In this document: in pieces, positions 14,965-23,484 of the stretch
Position numbering within the stretch: the first letter of the stretch is position 1
Layout of the letters: each line of letters starts with the position of its first letter
NCBI GenBank assembly: GCA_963819755.1
Contig: CAWFXB010000002.1
Span: 1,178,001 to 1,242,000, forward strand
Direction: 5' to 3'
Source of the DNA: VRUE01 sp963819755
GTDB taxonomy: Bacteria > Actinomycetota > Thermoleophilia > Solirubrobacterales > 70-9
DNA length: 64,000 nucleotides
Program-made: the position numbers and the translations under genes
Notes under the pieces: generated by a model
The model's input: the letters and a program-made list of their open reading frames with translations, nothing else
Told to the model about the DNA's origin: nothing
Databases searched by the model: none

Positions 14965-17900
14965 TTTCGGCAAAGCGAGTGAAGACTGCAAAGATGCCGC
15001 GCCGCGCCGTAATCGCCCTTGCCCTGTTTGCGCTCGGAGTGGCGCTGTTGCCCGCGAGCGCCTCGGCGGCTCCGGCGGGACCGGCTTGGAACATCACCTC
15101 CGCGACGCTGACGCCGACGAACCTCACCCCCGGCGATAACAGCGGCAAGAGCAACTACGTCATCGCGATTACCAACGTCGGCTCCCAAGCCACCACCGGG
15201 AGCCCGTTCACGGTCACCGACGAACTGCCCGAAGGACTCACTCTGAACCCGAGCCCCAGTGCGTTTGGAGTCTCTTTACACATGTTCGACGATGGCGAAG
15301 AAAACGGCATCACCAACAGTGTCTTCACCTGCAACGCTACCTCGGCCAGTTGCAGCGGCGATACCGTAGTTAACCCTGGTGAGCGCCTCTACGTGCAGGT
15401 CCCGGTCAACGTCGCCCCGAACGCGCCCCCGGTTGTCACAAACAAGGTGACGATCAGCGGCGGCGGCGCGGCGGCGGCCTCTGACAGCATGCAGACTACG
15501 GTCAGCTCCGAACCGCCGCCATTTGGCCTCGAGCGCTTTGAAAGCTCGATCCTCGACCAGGGCGGCGCCGAGGAGACCCGCGCCGGCTCTCATCCCTACC
15601 AGCTGCACACCGCCGCCCAGTTCAACCTATCCAACATTGCTGGCCGACCGGTCGAAAACCCGCGCGACATAGTCGCCGACCTACCGGCCGGCGTCGTGCT
15701 CAACCCCGAAGCGACCCCGGTGCGCTGCACGGAGTCCGAATTCGAGAGCGTCAGCGGAATCGGGAAAACCGCATGCCCCGACGCCGCCGCGGTTGGAATC
15801 GTCCACATCACGATTCCGCTCACTGGCTCTGCCGTGCCGGCTTTTACCTCGCCCCTGTACAACATGGTGCCGCCGCAGGGACGCCCGGCCGAGTTCGCCT
15901 TTAACGCCGCCGGCGTCGGCATCCCAGTCCATCTGCTGGGCAAGATTCGCAGCGACGGCGACTACGGGCTCAGCTCCGAGACGCTCGACGTGCCAGGCGT
16001 TCGGGGCGATCTCAGGTGTATCGGTCGACCTCTGGAACGATCCTTCCGACCCGAGTCACGACTTCAGGCGGGGCAATTGCGGGGTGACGCATGTGCTCGG
16101 GGATGCCTGCCCCGTCACGCCCACTCACACTTCGCTGCTGACGATGCCGAGCGCCTGCTCGGGACCGTTGAAGACGGCCTTCACGGCGAACTCCTGGCAG
16201 AACCCCGGCCACTTCATCACGGCGAGCGAAGAAAGCAAGGATGCGGCCGGTGACCCGGTGGGAGTGAGCGAATGCGACAAGCTCGGCTTCAACCCGAAGA
16301 CCGATGTCAACCTCTCGACCGATCAGGCCGAGACGGGGACGGCATTCGACATCAACGTCGACATGCCCAACGACGGGTTGGTCAACCCCTCGGCGATCGC
16401 CGAATCGCTGGCCGAAAAAGTCGTAGTCACCCTGCCCGAAGGGGTGACGATCAACCCCTCGGTCGGCGAAGGCCTGGGCTTCTGCACGCCATCTCAGTAC
16501 GCCAAGGAGGCGCCCTTCTCGGTCGACGGAGAGGGCTGTCCCTCTGACTCCAAGGTCGGCTCGCTGCGGCTGGAAACGCCGCTGCTGTCGAAAGAAGCGA
16601 TCGACGGCTCGGTCTACCTAGCCCAGCAGGACAACCCGCTGACCACCGAACACGGCGCCGAGAACCCCTTCGACACCGATGTCGCCCTATACATGGTCCT
16701 GCGCAACACCAAGCTCGGCATCATGGTCAAGAAGCCGATCAAGGTGATCCCCGACCCGAAAACGGGCCAGCTCGTAGCGACGCTGGAAGACATCCCGCAA
16801 CTGCCCTTCAGCCACTTCAACTTCCACTTCCGCGAAGGTGCGAGGGCTGCTTTGATCAGCCCCGCGGCCTGTGGCAAGTACACCACGGTCTCGAAGTTCT
16901 ATCCGTCCTCGGCTCCAAACAGCCCCAAGACAGTGACCTCGGACTTCGAAATCACCAAAGGCGTGCACGGAGGCCCCTGTCCCTCGGGAGGCCTGCCGCC
17001 CTTCAACCCAGAATTCCAAGCGGGCTCGGTCAACAACGCCGCCAAGTCCTACTCGCCCTTCGACATGCGCCTGATTCGCCATGACGGCGATCAGGACATG
17101 ACCAAGTTCTCCGCCGTCCTGCCTCCCGGAGTGCTCGGCAAGCTGGCCGGAGTCGGCAAATGCTCCGATGCGGCAATCGCCTCGGCAAGGAGCAAGACCG
17201 GTAGGCAGGAGAAAGCGAGCCCCTCCTGTCCCGCAAACAGCCTGATCGGCCACACCCTTGCCGGAGCGGGAGTGGGCGACTCATTGACCTACGTCCCGGG
17301 CCAGCTCTACCTCGGAGGCCCATACCACGGCGATCCGCTCTCGGTGATCTCGATCACCCCGGCCCTGGCCGGTCCCTTCGACGCAGGCACCGTCGTCGTC
17401 AGGGAGGCACTGACCCTGAACCCGGTGACCGCAGAAGTAGAAGTCGACGGTGCCCACTCAGACCCGATCCCCCACATCCTCAAAGGGATCGTCTTGAAAG
17501 TCAGGGACCTACGCGTCTACGTGGACAAGCCCGAATTCATCCTCAATCCGACCGATTGCGAACGAAGCAGCGCCAAATCGACTCTCTTCGGCGCCTACAG
17601 GAACGTCTTCGACCCAAGCGATGACGTACCGGTAGGCCTCTCGACCCCCTACCAGGCGGCGAGCTGCGCAAGCCTAGCCTTCAAGCCGAAGCTAGCTCTG
17701 GAGCTGCACGGCGGGACCAGGCGAGGCGACCACCCGGCGCTGAAGGCAGAAGTCACGGCAAGGAGCGCCGATGCCAACATCGGCAAAGCCGTAGTGACCC
17801 TGCCGCAATCGGCATTCCTAGACCAGGCCCACATCCGCACGATCTGCACCCGGGTCCAGTACTCGGCAAACGGCGGAGCCGGGGGAGGCTGTCCGAAAGC

Positions 17901-18303
17901 AGCCCAGTACGGCTACGCCAGGGCGTTCACGCCTCTGCTCGACGAACCGGTAGAAGGGCCCGTCTACCTCAGGTCCTCAAACCACAAGCTACCCGACCTG
18001 GTCGCAGCTCTTCACGGCATCGTCAACGTTGACATCGTCGGGCGAATCGACTCCTTCAAAGGTGGCATCAGAAGCTCCTTCGAAACGGTGCCCGACGCAC
18101 CCGTCTCCAAATTCATCCTCAACATGCAGGGCGGCAAAAAGGGACTTGTGGTCAACAGCAGAAACCTCTGCGCCGGAACCAACAAGGCAGATGCCGTCTT
18201 CGACGGGCAAAACGGAGTGCCCTACGACTTCAAGCCGGTCGTGAAGCCGAGCTGTGGGAAGGCGCGGAAGGGATCGCAGAAACGGCATCGCCCGAGCCAC
18301 TAG
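14961..18303 (+). pseudogene. Large secreted surface protein, module B copy 1, frameshifted
   Basis: About 1113 residues if read through. GTG 14961 has GGAGG (14950-14954) at six bases and overlaps the A gene stop. A signal peptide (ALALFALGVALLPASASAAPA) is followed by a DUF11-like domain (PGDNSGKSNYVIAITNVGS, FTVTDELPEGLTL) and long repeats (LPEGVTINPSVGEGLGFC). The reading frame shifts at a GGGG run (16003-16006): upstream ends SSETLDVPGV, downstream resumes at SGVSVDLWNDPSDPSHD. The second copy near 62.6 kb reads straight through this point with five residues between the same landmarks, which shows one surplus base here. Ends in a basic tail (GKARKGSQKRHRPSH). Decayed gene or sequencing indel. 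Confidence 0.8.
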
Positions 18304-18365
18304 GGCGACTTCCCAGCCGGCACGGCCTCTCCCCCCAGGAGGTCGAGTCCGACCAGCGCCGTCGC

Positions 18366-18953
18366 ATGCTGGCCGCGATCGCGGCGGCGCTGGAGAAGCA
18401 CGGATACGCCGGCACCACCGTGTCCAAGGTGCTGGAAGGCGCCGGGGTTTCCCGGCGCACCTTCTACGAGCAGTTCGCCGACAAAGACGACTGCCTCCTG
18501 GTTGCCTATGACGATGCCGAGAGGCGAGCCTGGGCGCAGGTCGTCGCCACTGTGGCCGGCGAGTCGCATGAGGACTGGCCCCATCGGGTCTACATGGCTG
18601 TCGCCGCCACGATGGACTTCCTTGCCGCGGAACCGGCCACCGCACGGCTCTTCACCCTGGAGGCGCGGACGTTGCTCCCCCTCGCCGAACGGCAGCGCGG
18701 CGCGGTCGAGCGCATCGTCGCCATCCTGCGCGCAGGCAACCGGGCGAAGTCCGACTCCGACGACCTACCCGAGACGACCGAGCGCACGCTCGTCAACAAT
18801 GTGACTGCCCTCGCCGGCTCCTACGTGCTCAGCGGCGCAACCGAGCTGCTGCCGAGCCTCACTGCGCAACTGGCCGACCACCTGCTCCTTACCTACCGGG
18901 AGGCGGACGCCGGGGAGGCCGATGCTTCGGCCGCGACGCGAGGCCCCAGGTAA
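18366..18953 (+). CDS. TetR-family regulator
   Basis: 195 residues from ATG 18366. The TetR helix-turn-helix is clear: HGYAGTTVSKVLEGAGVSRRTFYEQFADKDDCLLVAYD. The C-terminal half is the ligand/dimer domain. Related proteins begin with an RLPSGRHGL-type segment before the first helix; here an in-frame RLPSRHGLSPQEVESDQRRR lies upstream of ATG 18366 (from about 18303) but has no ATG, GTG or TTG to start it. Either translation begins at the ATG with a short N-terminus, or the true start has been lost by fusion with the end of the preceding surface gene. Its 3' end overlaps the next, opposite TetR gene by 61 bases. Confidence 0.8.
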   Translation: MLAAIAAALEKHGYAGTTVSKVLEGAGVSRRTFYEQFADKDDCLLVAYDDAERRAWAQVVATVAGESHEDWPHRVYMAVAATMDFLAAEPATARLFTLEARTLLPLAERQRGAVERIVAILRAGNRAKSDSDDLPETTERTLVNNVTALAGSYVLSGATELLPSLTAQLADHLLLTYREADAGEADASAATRGPR

Positions 18954-19516
18954 GGGACGAGCAGGGCGAACTCCAACTCCGACAGGAGCTCGGGCAGGTT
19001 CTCCGCCCGCCCCTCGCGCAGCTCGTCGAAGATCAGCCCAGCGACCGCGCTGATTGCCATCAGAGCGGTGTTCGCCGGCAGCTCGGGCTCCTCTCCTCTT
19101 GAGTCTGGCTCGAACAGGGCCGCAAAGCGCTCCACGCCTGTCCAGTGGCGCCGCCGTGCCTCCGCGCCCGCCGTGGAGATCTCGACGATCGCCGTCCGTG
19201 CCAGTGCCGGCTCGGTGGCGAGCAGCTCGACCACCGCGGCAAGTCCGTCCCTCGCCCGTTCGCGCCAATTGCGCCCGTCTTCGCAGGCGGTTTCGGCGGT
19301 TTCGAGGATCGTCTCGATGGCTCGGTCATGGGCGGCGAGAAAGCACTCCTGCTTGTCGCTGAAATGCTTGTAGAAGGTGGTGCGCGAGACGCCCGCCTCG
19401 GTCAGGACGTCGGCAACCGAGGCAGCGAGGTAGCCCTTGTTGCCGGCAACGCGGATCATCGCCTCGACGATCGCTTCGCGCCTGGTCCCGTCCCGCTCCC
19501 CCGCTCGCTCCGGCAT
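18893..19516 (-). CDS. TetR-family regulator
   Basis: 207-residue TetR protein from ATG 19516 (GTG 19522 is two codons earlier). N-terminal DNA-binding domain: AGNKGYLAASVADVLTEAGVSRTTFYKHFSDKQECFLAAHD. The C-terminal domain has ARTAIVEISTAGAEARRRHW and LSELEFALLVPYLGP, shared with three TetR proteins at 36.6-38.6 kb, so these are paralogues. A TTTAC-CT-GTAAA palindrome lies 20-31 bases upstream of the start and suggests autoregulation. The target gene is not obvious; the small membrane protein gene upstream on the same strand is a candidate. Confidence 0.88.
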   Translation of the reverse strand: MPERAGERDGTRREAIVEAMIRVAGNKGYLAASVADVLTEAGVSRTTFYKHFSDKQECFLAAHDRAIETILETAETACEDGRNWRERARDGLAAVVELLATEPALARTAIVEISTAGAEARRRHWTGVERFAALFEPDSRGEEPELPANTALMAISAVAGLIFDELREGRAENLPELLSELEFALLVPYLGPRVAAEASASPASASR

Positions 19517-19533
19517 ATACACCAGGGTACGCC

Positions 19534-19550
19534 ACTTTACCTGTAAATGT
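19534..19550. promoter_or_regulatory. TetR-type operator candidate
   Basis: TTTAC-CT-GTAAA (19536-19547), with the near-symmetric flanks AC and GT, sits in the 35-base gap between the TetR start (19516) and the end of the membrane-protein gene (19552). Location and symmetry suit autoregulation by the TetR protein. Confidence 0.4.
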
Positions 19551-19551
19551 A

Positions 19552-19884
19552 CTAAGGAGTTCGCCCGGCAAACGGCCGGGGAAGCCGCGCGCAGAGCGCT
19601 GCAAACAGCCCCACCGCCACGGCAGCGCCGAGCCAGTGGGCGCCGATCAGGACGAAGAGCAGGCTGGGAATCCCCGCCAGGGCTGCCCGGAGCAGAACGG
19701 GCGCCTCGGGCAACCCGACGACGCGCGCCGTCAGCCAGGCGCAGAGCATCCAGGCGAGCGGCCCAGCCAGCCAGCCCCAGCTCTCGAAGAAGCCATGCGA
19801 GAAGACGAGCCCAAGTAGCACCGAGAGCACCGCCACGGCCACGACCTGCACCACAGCCACGCGCCAGAGGATCGCCGAGTCCAC
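19552..19884 (-). CDS. Small integral membrane protein
   Basis: 110 residues with three or four hydrophobic segments: VAVVQVVAVAVLSVLLGLVF, GWLAGPLAWMLCAWLTARVV, and LLRAALAGIPSLLFVLIGAH running into LGAAVAVGLFAALCARL. The C-terminus is basic (RLPRPFAGRTP), so probably cytoplasmic. Start is GTG 19884. It lies 24 bases after the end of the SIMPL gene and just before the TetR gene on the same strand, so these may form one transcription unit. No family recognised beyond membrane protein. Confidence 0.65.
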   Translation of the reverse strand: MDSAILWRVAVVQVVAVAVLSVLLGLVFSHGFFESWGWLAGPLAWMLCAWLTARVVGLPEAPVLLRAALAGIPSLLFVLIGAHWLGAAVAVGLFAALCARLPRPFAGRTP

Positions 19885-19908
19885 GGGCCGATTCTTTCAG
19901 GCGGGTCC

Positions 19909-20589
19909 CTACTGGAGAGCGAAGACGACGTGGACGGTCGCCGTCACCGTCGAAGACCCGGGCTTCACGGGGGGTGCCGGCTCGGCGGCCCCGCCCTTCA
20001 GGCCAGCTTCCGGTTGGTTGGGTACGACTTCGGAGCCTTCTTCGATGCTGATCGCCGGCCCCAGGGTCGCCCCGGCCCGGGACGCGAGGCCGGCGGCCTT
20101 CGCCTTCGCCTGGTCGAAGGCGGCAAGCAGGGTGCTTTCGTAAGCAAGCGCGGGGTCGCCGGGGAAGAAGCGCGGGCCTCTGGTGCCGGTGGCACCGGCC
20201 GCCACCGCGGCGCTGACCAGTTCTCCGGCCCGGTCAGGTTGGTGCAGGGTCACCGAGATCCCCTCGCTCGCCCTGTAGACGGTCCGCTTGTCGCGGACGA
20301 CCTTGCGGATCGAGATTTGCCCGGTCGTGACGTCTCCCGCGCCAACGCCCGGAACGGCCTCCGCCGCCGCGATCACCGCTCGCAGGCGGACCGCGACGAT
20401 GCGGAGCGCCGCCGTACGCGAGCTTCGTTCCTTGGTGACCTGGAAACCGAGGCCGGCGGTGTCGTTCGGGACCTGCTGCGTCGCCGAGCCGTTGACCGTG
20501 ACCGTGCGTTCCAGCGCAGATGCCGGAGCTGGTGCGAGCAGGCAGAGGGCAAGGAGCGCCAGGAGAGGCGGGAGCGAAGCCCGCCGCAT
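19909..20589 (-). CDS. SIMPL-domain (DUF541) exported protein
   Basis: 226-residue secreted protein. A signal peptide (MRRASLPPLLALLALCLLAPAPASA) precedes a SIMPL domain: RTVTVNGSATQQVPNDTAGL, then the sequence GDVTTGQISIRKV with ISVTLHQPDRAGELVSAAVAAGA and AKAKAAGLASRAGATLGP. These are the standard landmarks of DUF541 proteins (E. coli YggE is one, linked to oxidative-stress protection). Start ATG 20589 shares one base with the stop of the upstream VOC gene (TGATG), showing translational coupling; GTG 20592 is a possible alternative. Confidence 0.85.
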   Translation of the reverse strand: MRRASLPPLLALLALCLLAPAPASALERTVTVNGSATQQVPNDTAGLGFQVTKERSSRTAALRIVAVRLRAVIAAAEAVPGVGAGDVTTGQISIRKVVRDKRTVYRASEGISVTLHQPDRAGELVSAAVAAGATGTRGPRFFPGDPALAYESTLLAAFDQAKAKAAGLASRAGATLGPAISIEEGSEVVPNQPEAGLKGGAAEPAPPVKPGSSTVTATVHVVFALQ

Positions 20590-21074
20590 CACTCGCTCGC
20601 CTCACCGTCGGCGGCGCGGCGCAGCGCGGCGACGTCGAGCTTGCGCATCCCCAGCATCGCCTTCATCGCGCGCTCGGCTCGCCCCTTGTCGGGATCGGCG
20701 AAGAGCTCTTCCATCCCGGTCGGCACGACCTGCCAGGAGAGCCCGTAGCGGTCCTTCAGCCAGCCGCACTGACCTTCCTCGCCGCCCTCCGACAGCTTGT
20801 CCCAGTAGTAGTCGACCTCCTCCTGGGTCTCGCATTCGATCGCGAAGGAGACCGCCTCGTCGAAGCTGAACTCGGGACCGCCGTTGATGCCGATGAAGCG
20901 CTGGCCGTCGAGCTCGAACTCCACGGTCATCACCATGCCCGCATCGCGCGGGCCGGCCTCGGTGTAATGGGTGACGTTGACGATCCGCGAGTCGTCGAAT
21001 ACGCCGACGTAGAACTCCGCGGCCTCCTCGGCCTCGGTGTCGAACCACAAGTTGGGGACGATCTTCTGCGGCAT
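20589..21074 (-). CDS. VOC-family PhnB-like protein
   Basis: 161-residue protein of the vicinal-oxygen-chelate superfamily, PhnB/3-demethylubiquinone-methyltransferase-like subgroup. Landmarks: KIVPNLWFDTEAEEAAEFYVGVF, MTVEFELDGQRFIGINGGPEF, CETQEEVDYYWDKLSEGGEE and GWLKDRYGLSWQVVP, with the C-terminal AMLGMRKLDVAALRRA. Members are dimeric metal-binding enzymes or resistance-type binding proteins; the substrate is unknown. ATG 21074 is chosen because AGGAGG lies at the right distance; an in-frame ATG at 21092 would overlap that ribosome site. Coupled to the SIMPL gene. Confidence 0.88.
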   Translation of the reverse strand: MPQKIVPNLWFDTEAEEAAEFYVGVFDDSRIVNVTHYTEAGPRDAGMVMTVEFELDGQRFIGINGGPEFSFDEAVSFAIECETQEEVDYYWDKLSEGGEEGQCGWLKDRYGLSWQVVPTGMEELFADPDKGRAERAMKAMLGMRKLDVAALRRAADGEASE

Positions 21075-21142
21075 GGGACCACCTCCTGACATGCGGTTAC
21101 CCGATTGGCGGTGGACTATCCTCCCTGATCGGTCCCAAGCCC

Positions 21143-21215
21143 GGGCGGTTAGCTCAGTTGGGAGAGCACCTCCCTTACAAGGAGGGGGTCACTGGTTCGA
21201 GCCCAGTACCGCCCA
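21143..21215 (+). tRNA. tRNA-Val (TAC)
   Basis: Complete cloverleaf of 73 bases: acceptor GGGCGGT/ACCGCCC with discriminator A, D-arm GCTC...GAGC, anticodon stem CCTCC/GGAGG with loop CTTACAA (anticodon TAC), T-stem ACTGG/CCAGT with loop TTCGAGC. CCA is not encoded. The SDR gene on the other strand ends three bases after it. Confidence 0.97.
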
Positions 21216-21217
21216 TC

Positions 21218-22156
21218 TCAGCCCTGCACCCGGCTGCCGACCTCGATCTTCAGGCCGGTCTCGCGCTCCGAGACCTTCCAGAGGCGGTCGATCACTCTCT
21301 CCATGCCGAGCCGCCACAGCACCGGCTTGCGGACCGGCGGGCCGTTGTTGACGAAAAGCGGGCCGTAGAACTGGCCGCCGCGTGCCCCGGGATCGGTCGC
21401 CGCCCGCAGCTGCGAGAGCGCTCCCTGCGCCGGCGACATCCCGGTCGAGCTGGCGAGGCCGTGGAAGAAGCGCTGCGAGAAGCCGCCGTCGGTTTCGGCG
21501 ACGCTGACCGCCTGCAGGTCGGTGTTGGAGAGGCCGGGATGGGCGATCAGGCTCGCCGCCGGCGCGCCCGCGTCCTCGAGCAGTCGGTTCAGGCCGAGGC
21601 CGAAATGGAAGTTCGCGAGCTTCGCCTGGCCGTAGGCCCGCCAGGGCCGGTACCGCCCGTGCAGGTGGGGATTGTCGGGGTCCACCGCCCTGCCCATGTG
21701 GTGGGCGGTGCTCGTGACCGTGACGATCCGGGCCGCGTCCGCACGCAGCAGCGCCGGCATCAGCAGCGCGGTAAGGGCGAAGTGCCCGAGGTGGTCGACG
21801 CCGAACTGCATCTCGAACCCGTCGACGGTCTTGCGCTCGGGGATGCCCATCACGCCGGCGTTGTTGACGAGGATGTCGATCGTCTGGTGGCTGGCGAGGA
21901 TCCGCCCAGCAGCCTCGTGTACGGACGCCAGCGAGCCGAGGTCGAGCTCGACGACCTCCAGGGCTGCGCCCGACGCGCCACGGCGGATGTCTGCCTCGGC
22001 CTCCGCCGCCTTCTCCTGGTTGCGGGCCGCCATCGCCACCTCGGCGCCCGCCGCCGCCAGCGCACGCGCGGTCTCGAGACCGAGGCCGCCGTTGGCGCCC
22101 GTGACAACGGCCGTGCGGCCCGTCAGGTCGGGAATGTCGGAGACGCTCCAGCTCAC
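21218..22156 (-). CDS. Short-chain dehydrogenase/reductase
   Basis: 312-residue SDR of the retinol-dehydrogenase/WWOX-like type. The cofactor motif TGANGGLG is at residues 19-26 and the arginine in AARNQEK suggests NADP. NNAGVMG follows, then a serine in VTVTSTAHH and the catalytic YGQAK. The C-terminus is longer than in classical SDRs, as usual for this subgroup. The substrate is unknown. The start is GTG 22156 with GAGGGA upstream. It is divergent from a methyltransferase gene, and the gap has two AATATT palindromes. Confidence 0.9.
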   Translation of the reverse strand: MSWSVSDIPDLTGRTAVVTGANGGLGLETARALAAAGAEVAMAARNQEKAAEAEADIRRGASGAALEVVELDLGSLASVHEAAGRILASHQTIDILVNNAGVMGIPERKTVDGFEMQFGVDHLGHFALTALLMPALLRADAARIVTVTSTAHHMGRAVDPDNPHLHGRYRPWRAYGQAKLANFHFGLGLNRLLEDAGAPAASLIAHPGLSNTDLQAVSVAETDGGFSQRFFHGLASSTGMSPAQGALSQLRAATDPGARGGQFYGPLFVNNGPPVRKPVLWRLGMERVIDRLWKVSERETGLKIEVGSRVQG

Positions 22157-22178
22157 CGGGATCCCTCGTCAAAGGAGC

Positions 22179-22207
22179 GAATATTCATTCACGCACAATA
22201 TTGATTG
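22179..22207. promoter_or_regulatory. Twin AATATT operator candidate
   Basis: GAATATTC (22179-22186) and CAATATTG (22196-22203) are each perfect 8-bp palindromes 17 bp apart centre to centre. They also form a direct repeat AATATTSATTS (22180-22190 and 22197-22207). They lie in the only AT-rich part of the SDR/methyltransferase divergent region, so they probably control one or both genes. Confidence 0.45.
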
Positions 22208-22233
22208 GTTGAGTGCCGCTAGCCTCAAGGGCG

Positions 22234-23034
22234 ATGGCCGACCCCGTCCTGGTCCCTGATGAGCCTCGGCACGTCGCGCCTGCGCTCGAGCAGGCGTTGC
22301 GCCTTTTCGCGACGCCTGTCCAGGACGATGAGCTCGACATTTCCCGTGGCTACCTCGACCTTTTGGGCGAGCGGGACCCGACCGGCACGCACCTCGGCCA
22401 GCGGCTGATGGTGAGCCGCGCGCTGCCGCTGATCTACCAGCGCTTCTGGCGCCCGCTCGGTGGTCGCCTGTTGATGGGGCTGACGGGTCCCAGCACTGGC
22501 GAAGAGCACCGCATGGCGTTGGACATGCTTTCGATCGAGCCCAAAGACCGGGTTCTCGACGTCGCCTGCGGTCCCGGCAACTTCAGCCGCGACTTCGCCC
22601 GCGCCGCGAACGATGGCCTCGTTGTCGGCATCGACGCCTCGGCGCCGATGCTGGACGTCGCCATCCGTGACACCGAGGCCGGCAACGTCGCCTACCTCCG
22701 CGGGGATGCCTCTGCACTGCCGTTTCGCGACGGCAGCTTCGACGCGATCTGCTGCTTTGCCGCGCTCTATCTGATCGAGGAGCCGCTGCGGGCGCTGAGG
22801 GAGATCGTTCGCGTCCTGGCACCGGGAGGCCGCGTCGCGCTCCTGACCAGCTGCAACCGGGGCCCGTTGCCGGCCGGCGTCGCCAGTCGGATCGTTCGCC
22901 GGCTGAGCGGCGTGCGGATCTTCGCTCGCGACGAGTTGGTGCGCGTGCTGGTCGGCGACGGCCTCGTCGAGGTGGACCAGCAGGTCACCGGTCTCGCCCA
23001 GTTCCTCTCAGGACGAAAGCCGCAGGTGGCCTAG
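22234..23034 (+). CDS. Class I SAM-dependent methyltransferase
   Basis: 266 residues from ATG 22234 (an in-frame GTG at 22213 is the alternative). Rossmann methyltransferase motifs: KDRVLDVACGPGNFSRDFAR (motif I), VVGIDASAPMLDVAIR (motif II), GDASALPFRDGSFDAICCF (motif III/IV) and LREIVRVLAPGGRVALLT (motif V). It resembles the UbiE/ubiquinone or demethylmenaquinone type by pattern, but the 80-residue N-terminus is unusual and no quinone genes are near. It is followed directly by an SRPBCC gene and a saccharopine-dehydrogenase-like gene, forming a three-gene operon that suggests lipid or polyketide modification. Confidence 0.85.
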   Translation: MADPVLVPDEPRHVAPALEQALRLFATPVQDDELDISRGYLDLLGERDPTGTHLGQRLMVSRALPLIYQRFWRPLGGRLLMGLTGPSTGEEHRMALDMLSIEPKDRVLDVACGPGNFSRDFARAANDGLVVGIDASAPMLDVAIRDTEAGNVAYLRGDASALPFRDGSFDAICCFAALYLIEEPLRALREIVRVLAPGGRVALLTSCNRGPLPAGVASRIVRRLSGVRIFARDELVRVLVGDGLVEVDQQVTGLAQFLSGRKPQVA

Positions 23035-23484
23035 ATGGCTCACATGGGCGGCACCGCCAGCGCGGAGATCAACGCTCCCCTCGACGAGGTCTGGGCGGTG
23101 GTCGAGGACGTGCTCACCGCCCCCGACTGGCAGGGTGGGCTGGAGGCGATCACTGCGCTGGAGCACGACGACGAGGGGCGCCCGACCCTGGTCGAGAGCG
23201 TCAGCGACGTCAAGGTCAGGCAGGTCAAGACGCAGGTGCGGTTCAGCTACGAGCCGCCCACGCGCCTCTCCTGGGCCCAGGAGAAGGGCGACCTGAAGTC
23301 GGTCGAGGGGTCCTGGCTGCTGGAGGATCTCGGCGGCGGGCTGACGCGGGCGACCTACTCGCTCGACGGCGATCCGGGGCGGATGCTCGGCATGCTCATC
23401 CGCGGGCCGGTCGAGGCCGCCGCGCGGGCGGTGCTGGTCAACGCCCGTCCGGGCGAGCTCAAGGCGCGAGTCGAGGGCGCCTGA
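23035..23484 (+). CDS. SRPBCC-fold (START/polyketide cyclase-like) protein
   Basis: 149-residue protein of the helix-grip SRPBCC superfamily: GTASAEINAPLDEVWAVVEDV with DWQGGLEAITALEHDDEGRP at the start and a long C-terminal helix RGPVEAAARAVLVNARPGEL. Such proteins bind hydrophobic ligands and include polyketide cyclases and lipid-transfer proteins. ATG 23035 follows the previous stop immediately, and its own stop overlaps the next ATG, so it is within a tight operon with the methyltransferase and the reductase-like gene. Confidence 0.8.
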   Translation: MAHMGGTASAEINAPLDEVWAVVEDVLTAPDWQGGLEAITALEHDDEGRPTLVESVSDVKVRQVKTQVRFSYEPPTRLSWAQEKGDLKSVEGSWLLEDLGGGLTRATYSLDGDPGRMLGMLIRGPVEAAARAVLVNARPGELKARVEGA

